Source: Spirochaetaceae bacterium bin103
GTDB taxonomy: Bacteria; Spirochaetota; Spirochaetia; SZUA-6; Bin103
NCBI GenBank assembly: GCA_002238925.1
Contig: MPNH01000007.1
Span: 55,121 to 119,120 of the forward strand
DNA: 64,000 nucleotides
Reading direction: 5' to 3'
Shown one piece after another: positions 1 to 11,856 of the stretch. The notes beneath the pieces were generated by a model. It saw only the letters and a program-made list of their open reading frames with translations, was not told the DNA's origin and ran no database searches. A program made the translations under genes and the position numbers. Every line of letters starts with the position of its first letter. Within the stretch, counting starts at the first letter, position 1.

Positions 1-883
1 AGCCGGCGGCCGTGATCCCCTCCTTGGCGGCGGCGTCGACTTCGCTGCAGCGCGCGCCGGCGTGCAGCGCGGCGACGCCGTCCGACTGCACCTGCCGCAC
101 CGCCTCGTAGAGGTGTTTCTGGCGCGGCGACGCCGGCCCCACCACCACGGTGCGGGTCATGTCGGCGCGGTAGCCGTCCACCGCGGCGCCGAAATCGAAC
201 GTGATCATGTCGCCGGGAACGATCTCGCGCGCCGATGGCCGCGCATGCGGCAACGCGGAGTTGGGTCCGGACGCGGCGATCGTTTCGAATGCGGCGCCGT
301 CGGCGCCGTGCCGGTAGAACAGCTCCTCGAGGCGGCGCGCCAGTTCGCGCTCGCTGATCCCCGGACGAATCAGGGGCAGCAGTTGCGCAAACGCGGCGTC
401 GCTGATCACGCAGGCACGCACAATGGCCGCAACTTCCGCCGCGTCCTTGCGCTCGCGCAACGCGGTAACCGTTCCGCCGGCCGGGTGCAGGGCAACTCCC
501 GGCAGCCCGGCGCGCAATTGATCGCACAACTCCACGGTAACGCCGGCCGGCTCGAATGCCAGCCGGCGCAGCCCGGCGTCCTGCAATGCTGCCGCCAGCT
601 CCTTGGTCGCCGGACGGCCATGCCGTTCGATTTGCCAACCCGGGCACTGCCGGGCCGCCTGTTCCACGTAGCGCACGTCGGTCAGAAACAGCGCCCGATC
701 GGCGCTGACCACCGCGAACCCGGAGCTGCCCGTGAACCCGGTCACGTAGCGCAGGTCGAAGTCTTCCAGGTTCTCCTGCCGCACCAACAGCAGGCCGTCG
801 AACTCTTCGTGCGCGCTCAACCACTCGCGCACCGCGGCCAGACGGCTGCCCGCCGCGGAGGCCGATGCCGGGGATATCTCCAT
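1..883 (-). CDS. M24-family Xaa-Pro aminopeptidase (C-terminus beyond window)
   Basis: Cytoplasmic metallopeptidase expected to remove N-terminal residues preceding proline. The reverse-strand translation shows a creatinase-type N-terminal domain (YVTGFTGSSGFAVV near residue 45, LTDVRYVEQA near 65). The start of the pita-bread catalytic domain follows, with ASGPNSALPHARPS and then DFGAAVDGYRADMTRT. The two aspartates there match the first metal ligands of the family. The frame is open to base 1, so the distal His and Glu ligands lie outside the window. I chose the ATG at 883 (MEISPAS). Its 5' end faces the DUF3179 gene, transcribed divergently 80 nt away. The family is clear; the exact subclass (aminopeptidase P or a prolidase-like form) is not. 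Confidence 0.9.
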   Translation of the reverse strand, partial: MEISPASASAAGSRLAAVREWLSAHEEFDGLLLVRQENLEDFDLRYVTGFTGSSGFAVVSADRALFLTDVRYVEQAARQCPGWQIERHGRPATKELAAALQDAGLRRLAFEPAGVTVELCDQLRAGLPGVALHPAGGTVTALRERKDAAEVAAIVRACVISDAAFAQLLPLIRPGISERELARRLEELFYRHGADGAAFETIAASGPNSALPHARPSAREIVPGDMITFDFGAAVDGYRADMTRTVVVGPASPRQKHLYEAVRQVQSDGVAALHAGARCSEVDAAAKEGITAAG

Positions 884-963
884 GGCGCCATTCTGCCACA
901 AGCGGTCCAGTTTGCTCACGGGCGCGCGCAGCGCCGCGGCGGAAATGGCGGTATGATGTATCG

Positions 964-2358
964 ATGCGAACCACCACCGGGCGCCCGTTGCCGGCGCTGT
1001 TCCTGACCGTCCTGCTGGCCGCCGGCGCGTTCCCGCTCGCGGCACAGTCATCGCCCGGCGCTGCCACCGGCGCGCTGGTCGGTGCCTTCGGGCAGGCCTT
1101 CGGCCCGCCGCCCGATTATCCGGACGGCGAACTGGACCCGGCGACGCGCGCCGACATCCAATCGATCATCACCAGCATCTCGGAACGCCAGCTCGACACC
1201 GCAGCGCTCGGGCGCCTCAAGGACAGCGGCGATGCGCGCATCCTGTGGTTCGTGGCCGACCTGATGCGCTTCATCGGCCAGCGCGAGATGGAGACCCTGA
1301 ACGTCATTTTCGAGGAACTGACCGGGGTAAGCCCGCGGCGCGGCGACTACAACGCCATTCCCGACCACCTGATGGCCTGGGATCTGCCCGCGTTCCCCGG
1401 CTACCGGCGGCTCAAGGGCGACCTGATGACGCTGATCGACTCGCGCTGGGAGCCATTCTTTGCCGACGAGAATTCGGCGGTCGACTGGCGGCTGGTGGCG
1501 TGGGGCGGCGTGCTGATGGACGACCGCGGCGACGCCGGCCCCGGACAGCACTGCTTCCGCTGCATCCCGGCGCTCGACAATCCGCCGGTAACCGATGCCG
1601 CCGGCGGGAGCTGGTACCCCGACGACGCGCTGGTGTTCGGCCTGGTGGTGAACGGCGCGGCGCGCGCCTATCCCAAGAACATCATGGAAGTGCACGAGAT
1701 GGTGAACGACGCCCTCGGCGGGCGCACCTTCGGCATGCCCTACTGCACCTTGTGCGGCTCGGCGCAGGCGTACTACACCGACGACATCAAGGGGTTCTAC
1801 CCGGTGCTGCGCACCTCCGGGCTGCTGTCGCGCTCCAACAAGTTCATGTACGACCTGGTAACCACCTCCGCCGTCGACACCTTCACCGGGCGCGCCCTGT
1901 CGGGGCCGCTGCACGAGGCCGGCGTTACCCTGAACCAGCTCACCGTGGTCACCTCCACCTGGGGCGCCTGGAAGGAGGCGCACCCCGGCACCACCATCGT
2001 CGCCGAGGATGGCGGCGTGCCCGGCAAGCGCTATCCGATGGACCCGCTGCGCGGGCGCGACGACAACGGTCCGATCTTCCCGGTCGGCGACGTGGATACA
2101 CGGCTGCCGGTGCAGGAGCGCGTGCTCGGCGTACTCGGCGCCGGCGGCACCGCGGTGGCGTTTCCGGTGGCCAACGCCGTGCTGGCCCTGCAGGCCGGCG
2201 CCAACGTGGAGTTGGCCGGCGTGCGGGTGGCCATGGACGGCAGCGGCATCCGCGCCTTCATCGACGGCCAGGAGGCGCCGAGCCACGAGGCGTTCTGGTT
2301 CGCCTGGAGCCAGTTCCGCCCCGCAACGCTGCTCTGGCAGAGGGAGGCGGCCGGATAG
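964..2358 (+). CDS. Secreted DUF3179-family protein
   Basis: 464-residue exported protein of unknown function. The start at 964 gives a clean signal peptide (MRTTTGRPLPALFLTVLLAA, cleavage near AAQS). An upstream in-frame ATG at 865 would bury it. The DUF3179 signature is visible: FGLVVNGAARAYPKNIMEVHEMVND, written here only to name the region around residues 220-245, followed by MPYCTLCGSAQAYY with its paired cysteines and later FTGRALSGPLHEAG. The CTLC pair could bind a metal or be redox active, which is inference. A TATGAT box at 952-957 lies 6 nt before the ATG, so the message may be leaderless. The MFS gene follows after 70 nt. Confidence 0.85.
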   Translation: MRTTTGRPLPALFLTVLLAAGAFPLAAQSSPGAATGALVGAFGQAFGPPPDYPDGELDPATRADIQSIITSISERQLDTAALGRLKDSGDARILWFVADLMRFIGQREMETLNVIFEELTGVSPRRGDYNAIPDHLMAWDLPAFPGYRRLKGDLMTLIDSRWEPFFADENSAVDWRLVAWGGVLMDDRGDAGPGQHCFRCIPALDNPPVTDAAGGSWYPDDALVFGLVVNGAARAYPKNIMEVHEMVNDALGGRTFGMPYCTLCGSAQAYYTDDIKGFYPVLRTSGLLSRSNKFMYDLVTTSAVDTFTGRALSGPLHEAGVTLNQLTVVTSTWGAWKEAHPGTTIVAEDGGVPGKRYPMDPLRGRDDNGPIFPVGDVDTRLPVQERVLGVLGAGGTAVAFPVANAVLALQAGANVELAGVRVAMDGSGIRAFIDGQEAPSHEAFWFAWSQFRPATLLWQREAAG

Positions 2359-2428
2359 CCGACCCGCCCTGCACGACTCCGCACGTCCGCCGCTTCCCGC
2401 GGCGGCGCCCAGCCCCGATAATGCGCCC

Positions 2429-3607
2429 GTGCCCGCGCCGCGCATTCGCCGCCTGTTCCTGACCCTCTATATCCCGGAACTGCTGTACACCATCGGCTGG
2501 GGGCTGATCCTCCCCGTCCTGCCACGGCTGGCCACCAGCCTCAGCGGCAGCGTGGCCGGCGCCGCCGGCATCGTCGCCCTGGTGGCGGTCGGCACCCTGA
2601 TCGTGGACATCCCGGCCGGGATACTGGCCGCCCGCTGGCCGCAGCGTACGCTGGCGCTGACCGTACTCGGCACCCTGGCGGTCGCCGGGTTGCTGGCCGC
2701 CTTTGGCGGCACGGTGGTGCTGCTCGGCACCGCCGCGCTGCTGCTCGGCGCCGGACGCGGCACCTGGATGGTGACGCGCATGGCGGTGGCGCGCGAAACG
2801 GTGCCCGCCGATCAGCGCGGGCGGGCGCTGGCCACGCTCGGCGGCGTGAACCGGATCGGTTCGTTCGCGGTCGGCCCAGCCGTGGGCGGTGCGATAGCCG
2901 GCCTGCTCGGCCTGTGGGCGCCGTTCGTGGCGCTCTCCTGCCTCATGATCCTGGCCGGCGCCGCGGTGCTGCGCTGGACGCCGCGGCGGCCGCCGCCGGC
3001 GCCGGCGCGCAGCGGCGGCTGGTATCATCCGGTGGCGATCTTCCGCGACCACTGGCGGGTGTTGCTGCGCGCCGGTCCCGCCATTATCGCCCTCAACCTG
3101 ATCCGGGCCGGGCGACAGTTGTTCATCCCGCTGTGGGGCGAGTCGATCGGCCTGTCGGTGGCGGAAGTGGGCCTCGCCATGAGCGCTTCCGGGATCGCCG
3201 ACATGCTGCTGTTCTATCCCACCGGGGTGGTGATGGACCGCCTCGGGCGGCGCTGGGCGGCGGCAAGCTCGATAGCGGTCATGTCCCTGAGCCTGGCCCT
3301 GATGCCCCTGTCCGGCAATTTCCTGAGCCTGCTGCTGATCGGGATACTGGCCGGCGCCGGCAACGGCATGGGCAGCGGATTCCTGATGACCATGGGCACC
3401 GATCTCGCCCCCAAGCGGGGCGCCGGCGAGTTCATCGGCCTGTGGCGGCTGATCGGCGACGTGGGTACCGCCGCCGGCCCGGCGGTGATCGGGGCGGTGG
3501 CCGGTATCCTTTCGCTGGCGATTGCCGGCCCGGTGGTGGGACTGTTCGGCCTCGGCGGCGCCGCACTGTTCGTGTTCTCCGTCAAGGAGACCCTGCGGCG
3601 CCGGTAG
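2429..3607 (+). CDS. Major facilitator superfamily transporter
   Basis: Inner-membrane carrier of 392 residues with about twelve hydrophobic segments in two halves of six, the normal size for an MFS exporter. The inter-helix 2-3 loop (DIPAGILAARWPQRT) and its counterpart in the second half (YPTGVVMDRLGRRWAA) carry the MFS A-motif pattern of acidic and Arg residues. I chose the GTG at 2429 (VPAPRIRRLFLTLYIPELL) because the frame upstream overlaps the DUF3179 gene and has no membrane character. The substrate cannot be read from the sequence; resemblance is to drug/metabolite efflux carriers. It ends 64 nt before lexA, and the lexA promoter lies in that gap. Confidence 0.85.
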   Translation: MPAPRIRRLFLTLYIPELLYTIGWGLILPVLPRLATSLSGSVAGAAGIVALVAVGTLIVDIPAGILAARWPQRTLALTVLGTLAVAGLLAAFGGTVVLLGTAALLLGAGRGTWMVTRMAVARETVPADQRGRALATLGGVNRIGSFAVGPAVGGAIAGLLGLWAPFVALSCLMILAGAAVLRWTPRRPPPAPARSGGWYHPVAIFRDHWRVLLRAGPAIIALNLIRAGRQLFIPLWGESIGLSVAEVGLAMSASGIADMLLFYPTGVVMDRLGRRWAAASSIAVMSLSLALMPLSGNFLSLLLIGILAGAGNGMGSGFLMTMGTDLAPKRGAGEFIGLWRLIGDVGTAAGPAVIGAVAGILSLAIAGPVVGLFGLGGAALFVFSVKETLRRR

Positions 3608-3618
3608 CGGTCAAAAAA

Positions 3619-3661
3619 ACAGACAGGCGTCTTGACATTAACAGACATACGTCTGTATTGT
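3619..3661 (+). promoter_or_regulatory. lexA promoter with two LexA-type operators
   Basis: Two dyads are seen: 3619-3634 (ACAGAC AGGC GTCTTG, imperfect) and 3641-3656 (ACAGAC ATAC GTCTGT, perfect arms). Between and over them lies a sigma70-type promoter: -35 TTGACA at 3632-3637, an 18-nt spacer, -10 TATTGT at 3656-3661. The first dyad overlaps the -35 box and the second fills the spacer, the arrangement expected of a repressor site. Transcription should start about 2-4 nt before the ATG at 3671. That these are LexA boxes is inferred from position and symmetry. Confidence 0.75.
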
Positions 3662-3670
3662 CGATTTCCC

Positions 3671-4312
3671 ATGACTGCCGCTTCCCGATACCGCTCCCAA
3701 GAGCGCAAACGGCGCATCTTCCTGTTTGTGCGCGACCGCATTCTGTCCGGGGCGCCGCCCACCACCCGCGAGGTGCAGGCCCACTTTGGCTTCCGCGCGG
3801 TACAGTCGGCGCGCGACTACCTGGAGGCCCTGGTGCGGGACGGCCTGCTGGACAAGGAGCCGGGCAAGGCGCGCGGCTACCGCCTGCCGGCCGGGAGCAC
3901 GCCCTATCCCGCGGTGCTGGTGCCCCTCCTCGGACGGGTCCAGGCGGGCGCCCTCACTACCGCCAGCGAGGATCCGGACGGCTACGTGCCGGTGCAGTCG
4001 GCCAAGCCGCGCGACGAGCTGTTCGCCCTGCGTGTGCGCGGCGAAAGCATGCGCGACGCCGCCATTCTGCCTGGCGACGTGGTAATCGTGCACCGCCAGG
4101 AAAGCGCCGCCTCGGGCGAAATCGTCGTGGCACTGGTGGAGGACGAGGCCACGGTAAAGCGTCTCAAGCTGCGCGCCGGGCGCATTGAGCTGCATCCCGC
4201 CAACCCGGCGTTCGATCCGATCGTGCCCGACGCCGACCGGGTGCGGATCCTCGGCAAGGTGATCGAGGTGCGCCGCTACCTGGAAGGCAGCGCCCCGGTG
4301 CTGGAACCGTGA
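3671..4312 (+). CDS. lexA: LexA repressor (SOS regulator, S24 autopeptidase)
   Basis: Transcriptional repressor of the SOS response that self-cleaves when bound to RecA filaments. At 213 residues it has the usual length. Residues 1-75 form a winged-helix DNA-binding domain (TTREVQAHFGFRAVQSARDYL). The cleavage dipeptide is Ala92-Gly93 in GRVQAGAL. The catalytic pair is Ser126 (RGESMRD) and Lys163 (ATVKRLK). The ATG at 3671 follows the operator/promoter almost directly. The in-frame start at 3632 would lie inside the promoter and was rejected. The stop codon overlaps the GTG of imuA (GTGA), so the repressor heads its own mutagenesis operon and should be autoregulated. The recognition helix differs from E. 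coli LexA, fitting the unusual operator. Confidence 0.95.
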   Translation: MTAASRYRSQERKRRIFLFVRDRILSGAPPTTREVQAHFGFRAVQSARDYLEALVRDGLLDKEPGKARGYRLPAGSTPYPAVLVPLLGRVQAGALTTASEDPDGYVPVQSAKPRDELFALRVRGESMRDAAILPGDVVIVHRQESAASGEIVVALVEDEATVKRLKLRAGRIELHPANPAFDPIVPDADRVRILGKVIEVRRYLEGSAPVLEP

Positions 4313-5028
4313 GCCCACCCGCTACGGACACGCCTCCGGTGGCGGACGTTGCCCTGATTGCGGGCGCTTCACTGGTGCCGGCCGCCGCCCTGTTGCCGGA
4401 TGCCGCGCTGCAGCCGGCGGCTGCGCGCCTGCCGGACGCCGCTTCGTTGATTGGCCGCGCCGACAGCGCCGGACGGTTGTGGCGCCCGGCGGAGCTTGCC
4501 GGGCGCCTGTGCGAACTGGCGTCCGACCCGCACGGGGTCCATCTGACCCTGGCCTGCGCGCTGATCCGCTCCTTTCAACAGGCCGCCGAACCGGCCGCCT
4601 GGGTCACCGCCTCCCGCGCCACCTTCTTTCCGCCCGACGCCGCCCACGGCGGCGTCGATCTGGCCGCCCTGCCGGTGGTTACCGTACCCGGTCCGGAGGC
4701 GGTGCTCAGCGTCGCCGAGCGGCTCACCCGGTGCGGTTCCTTTGGGCTGATCGTGCTGGAGCTGGGCACTCACCTGGCCGTACCGGCGGCCGTGCTCGGC
4801 CGCCTGGCACGCCTGGCGCGGCGGCACGATACCGCTCTGCTGTGTCTCACCACGTCCAAATCGGAGACTACCCTCGGGTCGCTGGTGGCACTCCGCGGGC
4901 GCGGCTTTCGCACTGCAACCCGCCATCCAGGCTACTTTCACTGTGGCATCCGGGTAATCAAGGATCGCCGCCACGGCCCCGGCGGGTCGCTGGCGGTCGC
5001 CTGCCATGCCCCCTACGGCATGTGTTGA
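4309..5028 (+). CDS. imuA: ImuA-like RecA-fold protein of the SOS mutasome
   Basis: 239-residue protein in the position of ImuA (also called ImuA/SulA-like), the RecA-related partner of ImuB and DnaE2 in damage-induced mutagenesis. Residues 75-215 follow the degenerate RecA core: GVHLTLACALIRSFQ, then a hydrophobic strand FGLIVLELG in the Walker B position, then DTALLCLTTSKSE. No canonical Walker A lysine motif is visible, as in many ImuA proteins. The first 45 residues are Ala/Pro rich and probably disordered. The GTG start overlaps the lexA stop by 4 nt, and the 3' end overlaps imuB by 23 nt, so translation is coupled. The function comes mainly from gene order plus a weak fold match. Confidence 0.75.
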   Translation: MSPPATDTPPVADVALIAGASLVPAAALLPDAALQPAAARLPDAASLIGRADSAGRLWRPAELAGRLCELASDPHGVHLTLACALIRSFQQAAEPAAWVTASRATFFPPDAAHGGVDLAALPVVTVPGPEAVLSVAERLTRCGSFGLIVLELGTHLAVPAAVLGRLARLARRHDTALLCLTTSKSETTLGSLVALRGRGFRTATRHPGYFHCGIRVIKDRRHGPGGSLAVACHAPYGMC

Positions 5029-6559
5029 CGTGGGTGTGCTGCCGCTGCAACTGCTGCTGCGGCGGCACCCCGGCTGGAAACGGCAACCGGTCGCGGTGGT
5101 CAGCGAGGACAAGCCGCTGGGCACCGTGGTGGCAGTGAACCGGCGTGCCCGCGCCGCCGGGGTGCGGGCCGGGATGCGCTACGCCGCGGCGCTCTCCCTG
5201 GTCTCCCACCTGCACGCCGGTACGATCTCTCCCGACGACCTGGCGGCGGGAGTACGGTTGATCCGGGAGCGGCTGCTGACCATCAGCCCGCGGGTCGAAT
5301 GGGGCGGCGACGGCTGGGCCGCCCCCGGGGTGTTCTGGCTGGAGGTGGCCGGTTTGCGGCGCCACTATCCCTCCGGCGCGGCGCTGGCCGACGCCATCGG
5401 AAAGCTCCTGCGCACCGCCGGCCTGGCAGCCGCGGTGGTGCTCGGCTACACCCGGCTGGGCACCTGCCTGCTGGCTCAGGACAGCGTCGCGCGGGGCGGC
5501 TGCCGAACGCTGGTGGTTGCCGATGAGGCCGGCGAACGCGCCGCCGTCGCCGCCGTGCCGCTCGACCGGCTGCCCCTGGAACCGGCGGCGCGCGACCTGC
5601 TGGAGAAGCTGGGCGTGGCCACCGTGGAGCACTTTCTGCGCCTCCCCTACGCCGAACTGCTGCGCCGCTTCGGGGCGCCGGTGGCGGAGTTGCGCCGTAC
5701 CGCCCGCGACCCCACGCGCCTGCCCGTGCAGGGCCGCGACGCACCGCTGCCGCTGCAGCAGCGGCGGCGGCTGACCTACCGGGCGAGCGATGCCGAACGC
5801 CTGCTGCGCCACTGCCGGGTGCTCCTCGACCGGCTGCTCGGCCGCCTGCAGCATGACGGGCGCGCGGTCACCGAACTGCAGTTGCAACTCCTGCTGGAAG
5901 ACGGCTCGCGGCGGCACGAGCTGATTCGCCCCGCCGCCCCCACCCGCCAGCGTCACCTGCTGCTGGATCTGCTGGCCCTGCGGCTGCGGGCGCTCGACCT
6001 GACCGCGGGGGTGGAGGAACTGGCCCTCGACGCCCGCCATACGCCGTTGCCGGGCGGTCAGGGCGAGCTGTTCCGCACCAGCCAGAGACGCGATCCGGCT
6101 GCCGGAGCCGCCGCGCTGGCGAGCATCCGCGCCGAATTCGGCAACGCGGCCGTGGTGCGCGCCGTCCTGGCGGATGCGCACCTGCCGGAGGCGCAGTACC
6201 GCTGGCAGCCGGTCGACCGCCTGCAAGAGGCGCAACCGCGGCCGCCGGCGGCGCAGGCCGCACCTCTCGTACGGCGGGTACTCGCCCGCCCACAGCCCAT
6301 TGCGGCGGCGCGGCGGCACGGCTGCTGCGGGCCGTTCCTGGTCTCCAGCGGCTGGTGGTACGCGAGCGCCGTTCCGCCAACTGGCGGTCCGCGGCACGGC
6401 AGCCCCCCTGCCGGCCACATCCGCGACCACCAGGTCCCCTACGACCGCGGCCCCGCCAATCGCGCCTACTACTTCATCAGCTCCGCGGACGGCACCCTGG
6501 AGTGGATCTACTACGACCTCCTCACCAGCCGCTGGTTCCGGCAAGGCTGGGTGGAGTGA
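5006..6559 (+). CDS. imuB: ImuB, Y-family DNA polymerase-like protein
   Basis: 517-residue inactive Y-family polymerase homologue that bridges the sliding clamp, ImuA and DnaE2 in translesion synthesis. The N-terminal palm starts CVDVGVLPLQLLLRRHP, where active polymerases have a DxD-type motif. The second acidic motif is replaced by GVFWLEVAG. Loss of the catalytic acids is the ImuB hallmark. A helix-hairpin-helix-like segment follows (LLEKLGVATVEHFLRLP near residue 215), and the last 60 residues contain YDRGPANRAYYFISSADG, typical of the ImuB C-terminal region. The gene overlaps imuA by 23 nt and ends 13 nt before dnaE2. Assignment is firm from family plus operon. Confidence 0.9.
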   Translation: MPPTACVDVGVLPLQLLLRRHPGWKRQPVAVVSEDKPLGTVVAVNRRARAAGVRAGMRYAAALSLVSHLHAGTISPDDLAAGVRLIRERLLTISPRVEWGGDGWAAPGVFWLEVAGLRRHYPSGAALADAIGKLLRTAGLAAAVVLGYTRLGTCLLAQDSVARGGCRTLVVADEAGERAAVAAVPLDRLPLEPAARDLLEKLGVATVEHFLRLPYAELLRRFGAPVAELRRTARDPTRLPVQGRDAPLPLQQRRRLTYRASDAERLLRHCRVLLDRLLGRLQHDGRAVTELQLQLLLEDGSRRHELIRPAAPTRQRHLLLDLLALRLRALDLTAGVEELALDARHTPLPGGQGELFRTSQRRDPAAGAAALASIRAEFGNAAVVRAVLADAHLPEAQYRWQPVDRLQEAQPRPPAAQAAPLVRRVLARPQPIAAARRHGCCGPFLVSSGWWYASAVPPTGGPRHGSPPAGHIRDHQVPYDRGPANRAYYFISSADGTLEWIYYDLLTSRWFRQGWVE

Positions 6560-6572
6560 ACGGACATCGGCG

Positions 6573-9935
<3,363 letters not shown>

Positions 9936-10050
9936 CCATACCCAGCAACGCAGTCAGCGATCGTACTTCAGTTCACACAGTGACATGGCGGACATCCGGT
10001 GCGAAACAAGGTGTTCTGAAGTCAAGCACACTGGAGAGAACTCCATCCCC

Positions 10051-10323
10051 TCATGTACCATAGGTTTCATCGTATATTTCTGAAAGCAGGCGCTCCTCGA
10101 AGAGCCAATACCGTGTTGGATGCACCGGCGTCTTTGTCTCCAAAACACTCTGAATAGCGGGAGTTAGGAATACCTCCTCTCCATTTTCCCTACGTACTTT
10201 CCTGTCGTCTATCACTTCGACTATCACCGATTCATCGTCGTGAAACACGAGCTTCGAACCAACCGGAACTCCCATTTCACGGAAATTCAGATTGGGGCGT
10301 CGTCTTCTGATGATCACATCCAT
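10051..10323 (-). CDS. Small RAMA-like domain protein (tentative)
   Basis: 90-residue protein, last gene of a lower-GC cassette. The whole chain looks like one small domain: basic start MDVIIRRRRPN, then MGVPVGSKLVFHDDESVIVEV, a strand RKVRRENGEEVFLT, and a conserved-looking end TRYWLFEERLLSEIYDE. This order (glycine-turn, short strands, a tryptophan strand, Leu-Ile-Tyr helix) resembles RAMA-type modified-DNA reader domains found beside restriction genes. That is a pattern match by eye, not a proven family assignment. It starts 43 nt after the DUF2971 gene stop on the same strand, so co-transcription is likely. No signal peptide or membrane segment. Confidence 0.6.
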   Translation of the reverse strand: MDVIIRRRRPNLNFREMGVPVGSKLVFHDDESVIVEVIDDRKVRRENGEEVFLTPAIQSVLETKTPVHPTRYWLFEERLLSEIYDETYGT

Positions 10324-10366
10324 ATCAACTTCTCACGCAAATGTATCATCCTTTCTCCGCTAAGTG

Positions 10367-11317
10367 TCAGACGGACCTATAAGGGATCTTTGAGACATCT
10401 ACCTTGGGTTCCGACCTGTAGTTACGAACCAGCATTCCTTGCAAAGTTTTTGCCACGTCAGTTTGGTGGAGCACTGCTGGCCCCACGGTTATCGTGCACT
10501 CCGAATTAAGCAACTGATCCATACCGAATCCACTATCTTTGACGTGATGCCGCAAGTTCCGCCCACTGACCTCCGTCCGGATCTTACTCTGCTCCGGTGC
10601 AGCAACAACGGCACGCCGCTCACGCTCGAGCGCGTAGGAAGGATGTTTGTGGAGGAAACGACTCTTCAGCGCGGTAGCAAAGACAGTTTCAAGTAACTCC
10701 TCATAGCGCGGGTAACTCGAAGCGGATTTCCTTCGACTAACCTCATCCCAAACCTGCGCTGCAGTATCGAGAAACCGCTCAAACTTGGTTGCCGTAGCGT
10801 CCCTTGTCGCATCTTCATAATTCACCTCATACAACCTGTCCCTCGGAACGGTAGTCGCGAACGAGCAGCCACGCCCATTATCTCCGTACGCTCGCCAGTG
10901 AGATAGGTGATCGTGAGACTTGTGGACGGAATCAACTTCGAATGGCAAGAAAGAAAGAATGTAGGCGTGACTGACAGGAGATTCAAGCCACTTGGATATA
11001 CTGCTTCTTCGAAAGAAATCACGTCCACCAAATACGTACCAGCCTTCTTGGGGATCGGTAAGATGGACCGAGTCATACAAGCGAAAATACTGGGTCGACG
11101 GCTCTGCAAGCAGGGCGTGAGCAGTTGCGAGCGACGTGTAGTGGACCACCTTGACCTCCTTGGAGTCTCCGTCGAGACGACGTTCATCTTCCAGTTCGTC
11201 AGACAGTTCCTCGGCGGCCTTCCTGAGGTGACTGAGTGCCGCATTGACCTTCCCACTCCGCAGTGCGGTTTTCACCTCCTTGAGCGTGCTCTCCCATATC
11301 ACCATGGTATTGGCCAC
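10367..11317 (-). CDS. DUF2971-family protein
   Basis: 316-residue cytoplasmic protein. Residues 55-170 carry the DUF2971 pattern: VVHYTSLATAHALLAE, LYDSVHLTDPQEG, then the diagnostic LSHWRAYGDNGRGCSF. A C-terminal segment TITVGPA completes the fold. The family is common in phage-defence and accessory islands but its activity is not established. The first 45 residues form a helical extension. The start is GTG 11317 (VANTMVIWES), 9 nt after the stop of the ubiquitin-like gene; ATG 11305 is an alternative. GC content is visibly lower than in flanking housekeeping genes, suggesting transfer of the cassette. Confidence 0.8.
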   Translation of the reverse strand: MANTMVIWESTLKEVKTALRSGKVNAALSHLRKAAEELSDELEDERRLDGDSKEVKVVHYTSLATAHALLAEPSTQYFRLYDSVHLTDPQEGWYVFGGRDFFRRSSISKWLESPVSHAYILSFLPFEVDSVHKSHDHLSHWRAYGDNGRGCSFATTVPRDRLYEVNYEDATRDATATKFERFLDTAAQVWDEVSRRKSASSYPRYEELLETVFATALKSRFLHKHPSYALERERRAVVAAPEQSKIRTEVSGRNLRHHVKDSGFGMDQLLNSECTITVGPAVLHQTDVAKTLQGMLVRNYRSEPKVDVSKIPYRSV

Positions 11318-11326
11318 CGAGTGAAT

Positions 11327-11686
11327 CTATAGCCTCCGGCGTCCGGGCATCGAGTCTCCCGGAAGAAGACGCTGAATGCGTTCAAGGACGCTATCTGTCC
11401 CCTCATACTTGGAGACGGCTATGAAAATACGTGCATCCTCAAGGTTGACCTCGTCATCGCCCTCGTACACTCTGTCATCATCTGCAAGCACGGTCTTCTT
11501 CGCATCAAGGACCGTAATCAGAGCCTTGGCCTTGTCTGCGATCGAGAGCACATCCCATGCCGTCATCATTCCGTCTTTCGACTTAGCTACGACCGAAACG
11601 CCGTTTATTTCCAATTCGTATTCACGCCAGTTGGCGCCTACGTTGGTGTCTTTGCTGTGCATCAGTTGGTCCTTGTCCTCGGTCAT
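11327..11686 (-). CDS. Possible ubiquitin-like (beta-grasp) small protein
   Basis: 119-residue protein, first gene of the cassette. The start ATG 11686 (MTEDKDQL) follows a good Shine-Dalgarno (AGAGGAAG, 7 nt before). Residues 20-95 read WREYELEINGVSVVAKSKDG, then MTAWDVLSIADKAK, a hydrophobic strand LITVLDAK, then DDEVNLEDARIFIAV. The order strand, turn, strand, helix with MTA-x-DVL-x-IA, then a D-D-x-V-x-L turn ending in Phe-Ile matches prokaryotic multi-ubiquitin domains as I know them. No E1, E2 or JAB gene is present, and the C-terminus ends GRRRL without a Gly-Gly. Treat the fold call as a hypothesis; the gene itself is well supported. Confidence 0.6.
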   Translation of the reverse strand: MTEDKDQLMHSKDTNVGANWREYELEINGVSVVAKSKDGMMTAWDVLSIADKAKALITVLDAKKTVLADDDRVYEGDDEVNLEDARIFIAVSKYEGTDSVLERIQRLLPGDSMPGRRRL

Positions 11687-11856
11687 CGGTGAGCTTCCTC
11701 TGGTTATCATATCATCGATTCACCATCGGTGCAGATCGATTACTATACTGATCGAAAGGCGGGGATACCACCATAGGCCATACCGAGCTGATGAGCACCT
11801 GCCGGCACTATCTTGTCGAGTTGAGAAGGCGTTTGTCACAGCCTCTGAACCTCCGC

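Noticed and set aside
62..1006. Forward-strand 314-codon frame over the peptidase gene
   Set aside because: Arg/His-rich composition and full overlap with the well-supported M24 peptidase on the other strand.
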